Assembly: GCF_947241705.1 (NCBI RefSeq)
Contig: NC_079258.1
Span: forward strand, 1-64,000
DNA length: 64,000 nucleotides
Origin: Saccharomyces mikatae IFO 1815
Taxonomy: Eukaryota > Ascomycota > Saccharomycetes > Saccharomycetales > Saccharomycetaceae
Direction: 5' to 3'
Under the pieces are notes generated by a model that was not told where the DNA came from, did not search any database, and was given only the letters and a program-made list of their open reading frames with translations. Position numbers and translations under genes: made by a program. Shown piece after piece: positions 1-10,494 of this stretch; position 1 is the first letter of the stretch; every line of letters starts with the position of its first letter.

Positions 1-150
1 ATCACTACCACCATCACCATCACTAATCTATCACCATCATCACCATCACTAATCTATCACCATCATCACTATCACTACACCATCACTCCACCATCACCAT
101 CACCATCACCATCACCATCATACCACCATCACCATCACCATCACTATCAT

Positions 151-890
151 GAGAAGTACACACTTACTTACCCTATCTCTAACCCTACTATCAGCCTACC
201 TCGCTGTCTAACCTACCTCTCCAACTCCAACCCCACTGCCTTAGCTTACCCTACCTGCTCCTCCACTGCCTACACTCTCCATCTGCCATCCTTCACATCT
301 CATCACTACTCCATATCACCACTTCCACTTATCCTACCATCTACCATCTACCTCTACAACATACCTAATATAATATGTAAACAATAAACGTAAACAATCA
401 TATGTAACATCCAAATGTAAACAATCATACCTAACATCATACCCTACACCATCACCATCACCATCATCATCACTACCACCATCACTATCACCATCACTAC
501 CACCATCACCCATCACTACCATCATCACCATCACCATCATCACCATCACCATCATCACCATCACCATCATCACCATCACCATCATCACCATCACCATCAT
601 CACCATCACCATCACGAGAAGTACACACTTACTTACCCTATCTCTAACCCTACTATCAGCCCTACCTCGCTCTCTAACCCTACCTCTCCAACTCCAACCC
701 CACTGCCCTGACTTACCCTACCTGCTCCTACACTGCCTACTCTCTCACCTGTCATCCGTCATCACTACTCCATATCTACCACCAACCACCACTTCCACTT
801 ATCCTACCATCTACTTCTACAACATACCTAACATAACATGTAAACATCCAAACGTAAACAATCATACCCTATTACCACTCTCCATCCCAC
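151..890. repeat. Direct duplication inside the X element, ~465-bp spacing
   Basis: The text beginning GAGAAGTACACACTTACTTA occurs at 151 and again at 616. The two copies stay similar through the CCCTATCTCTAACCCTACTATCAG stretch, the TACCTGCTCC stretch and a closing GTAAACAATCATA (about 151-445 and 616-870). The CAC/CAT microsatellite at 449-615 separates them. Each copy ends with near-matches to the ORC consensus. Confidence 0.8.
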
Positions 891-982
891 TTCTCTAGCT
901 ACCTCACCACATATCAACACCTACCGTGCCTTCTTCTTTTCCATAACCGCTCCTCATACGCCTACGGATCCTAGGAACACAC

Positions 983-1190
983 TGTTTGACGTAAGGCATT
1001 GCAATCTAGCTTATTAGTCATAATGTAGTAAGGTTATTGGACATTCTTATATATTATTATAAAAGCAACATACATATCATTGTATCCTCTTGATGAGATA
1101 CACTCCATTCTTATATGTGCTATTGTCTTATTATCCACCCTTTTGACTAATAGCGATTAGTCATACTTCTTTTAATTAGCATATTTAACA
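983..1190 (+). mobile_element. Solo LTR (Ty1/copia-type, ~236-bp family) in the X core
   Basis: The stretch starts TGTTTGACGTAAGG and ends ATATTTAACA. It matches the better preserved copy at 21211-21446 along its length, though it is shorter. Flanking pentamers (CACAC and CATAC) are similar, compatible with a worn target duplication. Family assignment is open: the length and the location in silent chromatin fit the Ty5 kind, while the text could equally be a Ty4/Tsu4 LTR. A fossil with no internal region. Confidence 0.75.
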
Positions 1191-1560
1191 CATACTATCT
1201 CGTTTACCCTACTTCCACACTGCTCCTCATCCTCATTCTCACTCCCACTCAGTTGCCATGGTTACACTAAACCTCACCATACACGGCACTTTACTCAGTG
1301 CTTTACAACCTGTGCCATTTGCTCATATAACATGGTTATTCGTATTTAGTATTTATAATACATTCAATGGCTCCAAATATGATGGAATCTGATCAATCGC
1401 ATATAATATAACGTCTTTTGCCAATCGGTCAATTCATTAAATTATATATTACTCATATCAATGTAAATTCATTTTACTTTCACAAAAATAAAAATATTCA
1501 CTATGCTAACTGTATTATATAAAACTCATTATCCTAAATTGCACGCTATAAATTCCATAC

Positions 1561-3117
1561 ATATCTCATGATATTTCAAGGTGTGGTGAAGCGGGATACA
1601 ATATTTATAACTATCTAGTACATCAGATGTGCTATCCTGATATATTGGACATTCTGTATGTTCTCTAAATGTACAATATAGAACTACTCCTTCTGTACAT
1701 AAATATTAGGTTCCTTAGGAACTCACAGGTTTGATATTACTGTTGGAATAAGTGATTAAAACTATACGCTTTCGTATAAATTGGAGTAGGAAAATTTTTA
1801 ATAATAGGATTTACCGCAGTAATGAGATAAAGATCTATTAATTGACCAGAACTTATTATAAAAGAAGATGAGTTATCACCCAAATATTATCATCAATCTT
1901 TCGAATTATGTCTGACTATTGAGTTTAATATAACCAATCAGCGTGTGCTTTATATACCTCTCTCATATAAATTAGAAGGAAAGACTTATTCTTAAAGTAT
2001 TACAACTTACTAAACAACTAACTATCAGCAATTACCAGCATTTTTTTTTCTTTGGTATATGTTTCTAAAACACATCTGAAGCGTTGACTTCAATCATGCT
2101 TTGGGTTAACACATTTAATCCTCTTTGATACCAACACCATCATACTTTCAGGTTATATAATCACATAGTAGCAATGTGTGTTACTTGTATATGGTACTAC
2201 AACAATGCACCCTCCGATATTTGATCCTATATAAAATCATCGTGTATTATAACTTAATAGTAGCACGTACTCGTCCGGACGTTATGATACATTCTCATTT
2301 TCCTCTTCTTGTATCTTGCTATTCTTCGTCAATGCATATGCCATCTTGTTGTATTTGTTGTTGAATAGTTAAGTGTTCATTGCTGCATGATATTTCGTTG
2401 GCTGGAATCTGGCTCAAAAATGCACCTCATTTTCAGACAGTCGCATCTCAAATTCAGATATATGGGAACACCAAAATCCCATTGACGTACTTGTTCTCTA
2501 TTTCTCTTTATCATCTTTGTTAGACCAGATAAAAGCAGCTTTAAACTGATATGGCAATGATTTCACATCCATATTTAGCATTTTGCTGAGGGAAATACAC
2601 CTTAAGAGCGCTTTCTAAAGGAGCTAATAGGTCTTTATCACCAAGAGTTCTCTACATCAGAGATGTGCGGTAATATTGCTACTGTTTGAATTAGAGAAGA
2701 TCCTAATTCAGGTTATATGGCTACTAAAAGTTCTATCCGTCACGAAGGATGTGCGCGACCATACTGCACAAACCATATATCTAAGAATTGTACATACATG
2801 GCCATGTAGCAGTGTTCACGACTGTGTGTTAGCATTCTAGCAAGATAAGTGCTCGTACTTACATAGACTTGTACGCACTGCAAGCGTAATATGCTCACGG
2901 ATGGAATTGCCATTATCTTTTATGGCACCACTTAGTAAAACTATTTCACTGCTTTGTAGGCTATGTATGAGCAAGAGACATAATATATTTCCTGAGTATA
3001 TGGTGACCGGAATTTTTTTTTACACTAGTGAATTTGAAATTTTGCGCTCTTTTTGAGTTTTCCATAACTGAAACTTTAACTCAGAAGTATGATACGAGTA
3101 ATGTTTGAGTAATGTAT
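1561..3117. other. Gene-poor subtelomeric stretch
   Basis: No convincing gene. Reading frames are short and AT-rich. On the minus strand around 2560-2650 a frame reads like coding sequence (LGDKDLLAPLESALKVYFP) for about 35 codons before stops; I do not recognise it and take it as a possible gene relic. The rest shows nothing I can support. Confidence 0.4.
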
Positions 3118-4165
3118 TTAATTTGATAACGTGTTGGGAAATCCAATGTCAAAAGGAACAATGCTTTCCAGATATTCCATCTGTTCTGGCGTCAACTTGA
3201 TACTCAGAGCCTCAATGTTCTGTTTCAAGTGTTCAACTTTCTTCCTCCTACTAGCGGGAAAACATTTTTTGCTTTAGCACGGACATAGGCAATTGCAATA
3301 GCAGCAATAAATTCAGTGCCATGTTCCTGAGCTACCTTTGACAATGCCCTCACTGATTTTAACCTCAACATCTGTCTGTTTTGGGCTACCAACAAAAGTA
3401 CGCACGTCCTTTCCTCTCCTCTCCCGCTTTTCCATTGTCTTTTTACTCTGAAATCTTCCGCCCCACATAACATCCCATGGAACCAGAGCCATACCAAAAT
3501 GCCTGGCCATTGGTAGTATTTCACGTTCAAAATCCCTGTTTAGCACATTCCACTTGCCTTGATAGACACTGAACGGAGTTTTCCCGTGAGAACTAGCGTA
3601 GTAATTTGCTGCAGAGACAACCCACGCAGGTGCATCACACACGCCCAAGTAGAGAACTTTACCCTGCTGCACAAGGATGTGCAGACTGTCCATAGCTTCC
3701 TCAATGGAACCCATATAATCACACCACTGAACATAAAGAATATCAATCCAATCTGTTTTCAATTTGTGGAGAGAATCTCTTACACTCACACGTAAACTGG
3801 GTTGGTGATAACCACAGTAGTTGGCGCTTTTACCCTGAGCTGCTTCACACCTCTTGTAATCTCCAGCATACTTGGTACATATAACAATTTTGTCACGCAG
3901 TTTTCTTGACTCCATCCACTCACCAATCCACTCATCCCACTGCTCGTTTTCATAGTTATTTGCAGCATCAATGAAATTTCCGCCTGCTTTGTTAAAAGCA
4001 TCAAGCAACTTAAACGCGCGCTTCTTGTTCATTGAGTCCAAAAAATCCGACGATGTGGTTGCTCCCAAGACTAACGGTGATACTCCAATACCTGCAGTCT
4101 TAGAAAGAACTCTAAGACGTCCTATCTCGCTAGGTGGCTCAGGTGCGGGCCCCCCAAACCTTTAG
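3118..4165 (-). pseudogene. AAD3: Aryl-alcohol dehydrogenase (AAD) pseudogene, AAD3-like
   Basis: Aldo-keto reductase of the yeast AAD family (about 360-376 residues when intact; thought to reduce aromatic aldehydes). The main frame, 3313-4068, carries NFIDAANNYENEQ, KLKTDWIDILYVQWCDY, QQGKVLYLGVCDAPAWVVSA and GKTPFSVYQGKWNVLNRDFE. Similarity extends upstream (PPSEIGRLRVLSKTAGIGV, 4069-4135) out of frame with the only ATG at the 5' end; a run of six G lies at the shift. Downstream it continues in two further frames (AQEHGTEFIAAIAIAYV, then EHLKQNIEALSIKLTPEQ) to a stop at 3118. So there are at least three frame disruptions. It lies in the same order relative to RDS1 and the chromosome end as S. 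cerevisiae AAD3, hence the name. Which AAD paralogue it is remains uncertain. Confidence 0.85.
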
Positions 4166-4350
4166 GCATGAGGAATAGCGCCTATCTTGTGTGACCAAAT
4201 AGAAGAGAGTATGACTTTGTTTAGGTCGTCACTCAGCAGGTGGAAAAATGAAGATGAAACCTTTCTGAGCACCGCAAAATGCGTTGTTGCTATTATATAT
4301 ATTCAGAATATCGTGGGTGACCTTAGTCTATTTTATGCATACAGGAAATC

Positions 4351-4379
4351 TCGGCCGATCGCAATAGAGGCACGGCCGA
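4351..4379. promoter_or_regulatory. Two CGGCCG (Rds1-type) sites upstream of the AAD gene
   Basis: TCGGCCGA at 4351-4358 and CGGCCGA at 4373-4379 are 16 bp apart and about 190-215 bp upstream of the AAD coding start, between it and the 3' end of RDS1. CGGCCG is, to my knowledge, the in vitro motif of Rds1, encoded by the neighbouring gene. Confidence 0.6.
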
Positions 4380-4578
4380 GATACTTACTTACGCACAACT
4401 ACTACATTCCTCCTTCACACAATAATGCCAATTTTACAAAGTTGAAAAGCACGCAAGAAGAAATACTAATAAACACAAAATGCCCTTTACTCTTGCCATG
4501 CTCTGAAACACTGAACAAGATATGGACTGCGATACTGTTTTTCGTAGTTGTTTTCTGGCAGTTTCAAGCATTGTAGTC

Positions 4579-7077
4579 TTACAAAGAGGGCATATCGGTC
4601 AGATTTTCGCCCAACAACTCCCAAAACGCATCAAAATTACCGTTTTCCAACAGCTGATTCAAAGCCTCTTCCTCACTGATATTGAAAATTTCTTCAGCTA
4701 TGTTTCCGGACATGGCGGCGTTTGATTTTCTTCCAAAGGAGCTGGAAAGAACTGCCTCCTCCATTTGACATAACAGGATTTTGTTGAAACTTTCCAAGCT
4801 CTGGCTGTTGGTTAAATTCTGTTTGATCCTCTTTGAATTGTTACAGTCCAATCCCCATTTCAATCTCACGGCTTGTTGTACTTTTTGCGGTATTTCACTT
4901 TCACCGGTTACCTTTTCCCAAAGCTCGTTTGACGCAGATACTAGACTGCCCACATCAACCAAATACACAATATATTTAAAAATGGGAACAGTTTGGTAAG
5001 CGCAAAAGTAACTATCCTGAAGCTTTTCTCTCGCTAGATCCACTAAATGCGCCATTTGGTTACGAACATGTTGAATAAGTCTTGCCAAAACGTAAGTAAT
5101 CTCATTTTCTTTCTCTCGGCTATCAGTAGGTGCACTAGAAGGCGACAGCTTTTCTAGGCTCTCTTGTTTGTAGGAACACCTCAACAAAATACGGCATTGA
5201 AACATCCATATCCTTACAAGAATAAAGCATATCTGTTTGTCGATAATGTAGCCATGCTGCTGTGGAATGTTCTTTTCAAATCTAGTATCAAGGTAGTCAG
5301 ATACCAAGCCCGCCAGTTCCAAGTACACACCAAACCCTCTCGAGGTAAGAAAATGGTAGTTCTTTTCATATTCTTCCCAATGTACAATACACTTCTTCTC
5401 AAAATACAATGAGAGCACATCAAGAATATTAAAAATGCATACACGCCCCACAATATTGGTCAGGAATATTTCAGTCTTCTCCACATCCTTGGTATTAAGT
5501 AATGTGTCTCTGCCAAGCTTTATCGTATTCAATTCATTTCCTTGAAGAGGCTGGTATATTAACCCTGCGGCAAAATTATCACTCAAGAAACCTTCCAATC
5601 TTTTGATATTCTCCAAAACTTCAAAAAGTTGCGGATGCCGTATAATCGAAGTGCAACTCGACACTAATTTGCTCAGAATGATGTGCAATCTGTACTTGTT
5701 CCACGTGACGTCATGCAGTCGCACGTTCAATTCACCCACAAGACTTTCTTCATCCTCTGAAGCAGCTGCTTCCACCTCCTCGAAATTCGCTAGAAATGGT
5801 TCCATATACTCACCATTCGATCTATCACTATCACCTTCAGCAAGCGAAATTTGAAACTTTAATGACTGGATTCCTAACCATAGCATGCGCCTATGTCTCA
5901 TCAGTGACGAGTCCTTGAAGCGTTTGTACTTTGAAGGCTCATACTGAAGACCCAGTGTTATGGACAAGTTTGAGAGATGGTTGAGAGTAAGCAGGTTGGT
6001 GTGACTCAGTACACAATCAGGACTTTCAGGATCCAAATGTTCTGAAACATAGAAATATAAAAGGCAGGTGAATGTATTTTCATTTGGATAACGAAACACA
6101 TCCAGCAGGCATAGCAGTCTGTGACATAAACGGGTCAGTTTCGTGGAAGTTTCAGAGGTATTTGCTTTCACCATTGAAAGAAGATCGGCATCCAACGTTG
6201 AATGCTTCAGAGCCATAGCCATGATCACTGTGAGTAACGACAAGGTTTCCACTTTTTTTCGCACATGTTTTTCTTCAGTGTTGATTTTCCAGTGACTATC
6301 GTCATCTTGCAGAAGCAATGTACTGAGGTCATTCTCGAAGAGTCCAATGTCCATAAAGGGATAGAAAGGGTATATATTCTCGTAGAAGCACTTTAGCAGT
6401 ATTTCACAGTCCTTCTTCTGCGCCAACACGCCTTCGATTTCAACAACGAGTGAGGACAGAAAAGCTACTGAATTATCTTCTTCAATTGAGCACCCATTGT
6501 ACAACATCCCTAGGGCGGTAGGTTGAACTCGAAATAGCTTACTGTGTTCTATTCGTCGTAAAATAGCCTTTTCAATAAACGACAATGGGCCTAGTATACT
6601 CCTTGAGGAGTCCTCGAAAGGAATACCATTGGCATAGTTGCTAAAGTCCATGAGTGTCATGCCATACAGCGAGGCACAGAGCGCTCTGACATATTGATCA
6701 TGTTGAGACAGACCATGCGCAGCAAACGGATAATCTAAAAATGTTACTTGCCCAACAATGACAAGCATATCTTCCGCATGCCATATCGACAACGTTGTAT
6801 TAATAACACCTTCTGGTACTTGCAATGAGCATCTGAAGGTTGGCCATTTGAGTCCCAACTGGTATTCACTATTTGATTTATGAGAAGTCTTGAGGCTGGC
6901 TAAGCCGCTTGCTGCGGCATTGGAAGATAGATCTGCGCTGTCTTCATATTTACATTCTAATGAATGTTGCTGGCATCGTGAGCAAACAGGCCGTACTTTG
7001 TCGCACTTCCGTTTGATTCGCTTACATTGTAGACAAACCAGTCGCAGTCTGGATCTTCTAGACAAGGTTTTCTCCAT
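4579..7077 (-). CDS. RDS1: Zn2Cys6 transcription factor Rds1
   Basis: Binuclear zinc-cluster regulator (regulator of drug sensitivity), 832 residues, the length I recall for S. cerevisiae Rds1. The cluster is at the N-terminus: Cys15, 18, 25, 32, 35, 42 in CLQCKRIKRKC...CSRCQQHSLEC, with the basic KRIKRK loop after the second cysteine. The middle region is the usual fungal factor homology domain, with the RHRRMLWLGIQSLKFQIS segment typical of it. It is the only intact long gene in the block from AAD to ADH7, and CGGCCG sites stand at the promoters of all its broken neighbours. A decayed second copy lies at 10495-11345. Its own 5' flank (7078-7395) shows no CGGCCG, so autoregulation by that motif is not evident. 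Confidence 0.9.
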   Translation of the reverse strand: MEKTLSRRSRLRLVCLQCKRIKRKCDKVRPVCSRCQQHSLECKYEDSADLSSNAAASGLASLKTSHKSNSEYQLGLKWPTFRCSLQVPEGVINTTLSIWHAEDMLVIVGQVTFLDYPFAAHGLSQHDQYVRALCASLYGMTLMDFSNYANGIPFEDSSRSILGPLSFIEKAILRRIEHSKLFRVQPTALGMLYNGCSIEEDNSVAFLSSLVVEIEGVLAQKKDCEILLKCFYENIYPFYPFMDIGLFENDLSTLLLQDDDSHWKINTEEKHVRKKVETLSLLTVIMAMALKHSTLDADLLSMVKANTSETSTKLTRLCHRLLCLLDVFRYPNENTFTCLLYFYVSEHLDPESPDCVLSHTNLLTLNHLSNLSITLGLQYEPSKYKRFKDSSLMRHRRMLWLGIQSLKFQISLAEGDSDRSNGEYMEPFLANFEEVEAAASEDEESLVGELNVRLHDVTWNKYRLHIILSKLVSSCTSIIRHPQLFEVLENIKRLEGFLSDNFAAGLIYQPLQGNELNTIKLGRDTLLNTKDVEKTEIFLTNIVGRVCIFNILDVLSLYFEKKCIVHWEEYEKNYHFLTSRGFGVYLELAGLVSDYLDTRFEKNIPQQHGYIIDKQICFILVRIWMFQCRILLRCSYKQESLEKLSPSSAPTDSREKENEITYVLARLIQHVRNQMAHLVDLAREKLQDSYFCAYQTVPIFKYIVYLVDVGSLVSASNELWEKVTGESEIPQKVQQAVRLKWGLDCNNSKRIKQNLTNSQSLESFNKILLCQMEEAVLSSSFGRKSNAAMSGNIAEEIFNISEEEALNQLLENGNFDAFWELLGENLTDMPSL

Positions 7078-7395
7078 CTCGTTGCGTTGTCGTCAACAGT
7101 TGTAGTAGTGTCCTTTTGTTACCTTCAAAAAGCATCACAATAGAAACGCTTGAATGGGATTATATACCTTCGTTATGTGTGATTTAGTTGTCTTGTCAGT
7201 ATTTCGTAATCTGTCCTGCAAGAATATTATGCGACCGGCTGGCTCACTACAATGTTGGTATAGTGTGATGGTGCATCGTAAACGTTCTCAGGCAAGACAC
7301 ACCAAAAGGCGTAGTACTGGCCCACTTGGTTGAATGATCTAAGCTCATTGTTTTCGTACGAAGAATAAAAAATAAAAAAATATAATTTCTACTAT
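7078..7395. other. RDS1 promoter / AKR 3' flank
   Basis: About 318 bp between the RDS1 start and the 3' end of the aldo-keto reductase pseudogene. It contains a run of AATAAAAAATAAAAAAATA near 7365, probably 3'-end signals of the AKR gene. No CGGCCG and no other regulatory site I can defend. Confidence 0.4.
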
Positions 7396-8434
7396 CTAGC
7401 TAGTATTCAAGTACGTTGGCTTGTATAACTCTTCTAAATATTGAATCTCCTCTTCAGTCAACTGCACATCCACTGCCCTGATAGCCTCGTCCACTCTTTC
7501 AATAGAGTTTAATCCAACAATAGGGCAAGCGCCTTTACTCAAAACCCAGGCAATGGACACCATAGCCATCGAGATACCTTTCTTTTTCGCAACTTCTTCC
7601 ACGCGATTAACGATCCTCTTCTCATGGGATTCCAGACAGTCAAACTTTAATCTTTTAAGGGTAGGATCTGAAATTTTTCTATCTGTTTCCTGATTGAGCG
7701 GTCTTGTCAAAACACCTCTCGCGTTGGGAGACCAAGGTATTAAACCTATTCCATGTTTTTTGGCAAATGGAATCAACTCACGTTCATCTTCACGATAAAG
7801 AAGACTGTAACATGACTGTGAACATATAAACTTGGTCCAGTCATGTTTTTCTGCAATAAACTGTAACTCGGCAAATTCAGTGGCCAACATTGAAGAAGCA
7901 CCAATGTACCGAGTATAACCCTAGCCCCACAACATCATTTAGGGCTTTCATAATCTCTTCCATGGGTGTATCGTGGTCCAATCTGTGGATCTGCAAGACA
8001 TCGATGTAAGTTCCTAATCTTTCGACAGAATTCTTTGCAGCCTCAAGTATATGTTTGCGAGACAGACCAGTTTGGTTGACCAGTCCAAGCATGTCAGATT
8101 CACTGATTTTTGCAGAGTGTGTAAGCTTTAGGCTCTCATCTACAGGGTAATAGACCTTCGTTAAGATAACAACAGTTTCTCTTTTGATCTTATAATGCTT
8201 CAAAAACTCCCCTAGGATACGTTCACTTAGACCATTAGAATATACATCAGCAGTGTCGAAGGTCCTCATACCACTATCGTAGCAGTGCTTTAGGATCTCA
8301 AAGATTTTTTCCTTCTCATCAATGACCCATTCTGCCCAATCCTTGGACCCATAGGACATGCAACCCACCAAAATAGGTGAAATTTTTAAGCCTGAATTTC
8401 CCAGTCTCACTGGTTTAGGGTATGACTTTGACAT
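7396..8434 (-). pseudogene. Aldo-keto reductase (AKR9-like), single frameshift
   Basis: NADPH-dependent aldo-keto reductase related to fungal versiconal/aryl-alcohol-type AKRs; I know no S288C gene at this place. Frame 1 (8434 to 7877) holds the start MSKSYPKPVRLGNSGLKIS and all four catalytic-tetrad positions: Asp in RTFDTADVY, Tyr in DVYSNGLSE, Lys in VILTKVYYP and His in VLQIHRLDHD. Frame 2 (7890 to 7396) holds YIGASSMLATEFAELQF, IPWSPNARGVLTRPL and the C-terminal GLNSIERVDEAI cofactor segment. The frames join through one shift near 7905-7925 (around GLGLYTRYIGAS); together they cover a full-length ~345-residue enzyme. One shift only, so the break is recent, or could be a polymorphism or assembly error. 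It shares a divergent promoter with the FLR1-like gene. Confidence 0.85.
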
Positions 8435-8869
8435 ATTTACCGTTCAATCCTACTATCTTCTTCTCTCTCCGAGCTCGAGAATAAGAAATGCAAAACCAGG
8501 AAACACAAGTAAAAGACAACGAAGAAAAGAAAAATACAGTTTCTGCCTTCTTATATAAGGTGCCACCACCAATACGAAATCGAAATCGAAATTGAATGAA
8601 ACTCGTAGGTTGGCACATGTGTATCGCTGATAATGCTAACCCACGGAACAGGATGCGAATAAGTGGTCAGGCATAGTCGGCCGAGCTTCAACTGACTATA
8701 TGGCGGCCGAGCTTCGGCCGACTATATGGCGGCATCAGATTTCTGACGTTAGTAGTAAACGATTGATTGATCCAATAGGTTATAAGTGGAGTGGGAGAAA
8801 GTCGGGTATATACGCAGCACGTTTGAATGTACGCTTCTCTTGAAGCAATGGACGGGCAAGACATTTTGA
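8435..8869. promoter_or_regulatory. Divergent AKR / FLR1-like promoter with three CGGCCG sites
   Basis: CGGCCG occurs at 8678-8683, 8704-8709 and 8715-8720, about 245-285 bp from the AKR start and 150-190 bp from the exporter start. The first two sites lie in a 26-bp tandem repeat (8678-8703 and 8704-8729, differing at three positions); the change in the second copy creates the third site. CTTATATAAGG near 8550 is a likely TATA region for AKR. Confidence 0.65.
8678..8729. repeat. 26-bp tandem repeat carrying Rds1-type sites
   Basis: Two adjacent 26-bp copies each run from CGGCCGAGCTTC to GACTATATGG. The central four bases are AACT in the first and GGCC in the second, which converts the second into a double CGGCCG element. 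Confidence 0.85.
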
Positions 8870-10494
8870 ATGAGTTCCGGTTACCTAGACAATTTCAAAA
8901 ACATCTTTTTTGTCGATGTGCTGGAGTATTTGAATATACTCAACATCGTTGAAGATATGGACGGATTAGTAGATGTGGAATTTCAGAACGTCTGTAAATC
9001 TTCTACATCGTCAACTAGCATTCAGCTGGCCCACTGTTCTAGCCAACAAGATGCAGGGTTGGGGGCTCTGAGCCCAAAGAAGGAATGCTTCTTGGTGGAA
9101 TGGACCAATCCTGATGATCCAGATCACCCACACAATTGGTCAAACCTTAAGAAAGGTTTCATTATGTTCGAAATTTTGTTTTTAACATGCGTGACGTACA
9201 TGGGATCTTCGATCTATACACCCGGCCAGCAAGCTATCCAGTCGCAGTTCAAGGTCCGCAACGTGGTCGCAACATTGAACCTTTCCATATATGTCTTGGG
9301 CTATAGAATGGGACCGATCTTCTTGGCGCCCTTTTCTGAATTCGCCACCATAGGAAGACAAACTATTTACATAATTACGTTATTCGTGTTTATTATGTTC
9401 CAGATCGGTTGTGCAACAGTGGAGAACATAGGCGGTCTTATTGTCATGCGATTCATTAGTGGCGTACTTTATCACCTGCACTGTCCACTGGCGCTGTGAG
9501 CATTAGAGACGTCATCAGCGATGAAAAAAAAATTCCTTTGGTGATGGGGCTATGGTCCATTGGTGCGGTGCTAGCTCCTGTCATGGCCCCATTATTGGGA
9601 GCATCTATGATGGTTGCAAAAGGTTGGAGATACATTTTTTGGCTACTAACTTGGGTGCTACTGCAAATTTTGTTCTGTTGTTTTTCTTCCTTCCTGAAAC
9701 ATTATCAGACAATGTACTTTACCGGAGATGCCGAAGGATAAAAAAAATGACAGGCATAGACGCATACTGCACACTTAGGCAGCAAGACGAAAAGAGACTT
9801 GATATATTGCAATTCCTTCTCGAAGCTATTTTAAGACCGTTCAGAATAATTGCCCGAAAGAAAAAATTGTAGCTTGTTTCGATGCCTACATGGCTTTGTT
9901 ATATGGATCCTTGTATTTATTCGTCGAGTCATTCCCACTAGTGTTTGTTGACATCTACCACTTTAGTCTGGTTGAAATGGGTGTTGCATATATGGGCTTT
10001 ACTGCCGGCTGCATATTTGGATATCTTGCCTTGTACATTTTTCAAACAAAATTTATTGATCCTAAATTTGATAGCGACGCATTCGAACCGGAGTTCCTTT
10101 TGCCGTTAAATATGGTTTTGGGTTGGATATTCCCTTTATCACTATTTTTATTTGGCTGGGCAGCTTCTGTGCCTTGGATGCTTGTCGAATTATCTCTGTT
10201 TTTGTTCATGTTCGCGGTGTTCATTCTTTTCCAAATCTCATTTTCATATCTTGCTATGTGCTATCTCTGTCATGTTGCATCTGTTTTTGCTGGCAGCGCC
10301 CTAACAAGATCGCTATTTGCTTGTGCCTTCCCTCTATTTGGCACTGCAATGTATAATGACCTTGCCATTGAACACTACCCTGTTGCTTGGGGTTCCTCCT
10401 TAGTTGGGTTTGTCGCATTGGGCCTGTCAGTGATTCCATTGTGCTTTTCAAGTACGGTAAGTCTTTGAGAGGCAATTCTTATTTTGCAAACTAA
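8870..10494 (+). pseudogene. FLR1-like multidrug exporter (MFS DHA1), multiply frameshifted
   Basis: Twelve-helix drug:H+ antiporter related to S. cerevisiae Flr1. Frames in order: 8870-9499 (N-terminal VVDxLEYL-like FVDVLEYLNIL, WTNPDDPDHPHNWS, TCVTYMGSSIYTPGQQAIQ, NLSIYVLGY, NIGGLIVMRFISG), 9496-9741 (MGLWSIGAVLAPVMAPLLGA), 9552-9872 (FFLPETLSDNVLYRR), 9890-10468 (YGSLYLFVESFPLVFVDIYH, CAFPLFGTAMY, YPVAWGSSLVGF), and a last shift near 10440 giving KYGKSLRGNSYFAN and a stop at 10494. At least four frame changes, so it is more decayed than the divergently transcribed AKR. Alignment to Flr1 runs from end to end, so the gene was complete when it was lost. The true Flr1 is encoded elsewhere in S. 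cerevisiae, so this is a subtelomeric paralogue. Confidence 0.85.

Larger units (their letters stand above)
1..1560. repeat. Subtelomeric X-element-like region
   Basis: The first 150 bases and 449-615 are dense CAC/CAT triplet repeats, followed by CCCTA-rich sequence (TTACCCTA, CTAACCCTA) and, from about 1205 to 1530, text close to the S. cerevisiae X core (CACGGCACTTTACTCAG, CTGTGCCATTTGCTCATA, CACAAAAATAAAAATATTC). A 10/11 match to the ORC consensus lies on the minus strand at 385-395, as expected for X cores. No TG1-3 telomere repeats are present, so the chromosome end itself lies left of the window. A solo LTR at 983-1190 splits the core. Identity as X is recognised from memory of S. cerevisiae chromosome ends. 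Confidence 0.75.

Noticed and set aside
334-615. 93-residue minus-strand frame made of Met-Val and Gly-Asp repeats
   Set aside because: It is a translation of the CAC/CAT microsatellite in the X element, with no protein character.
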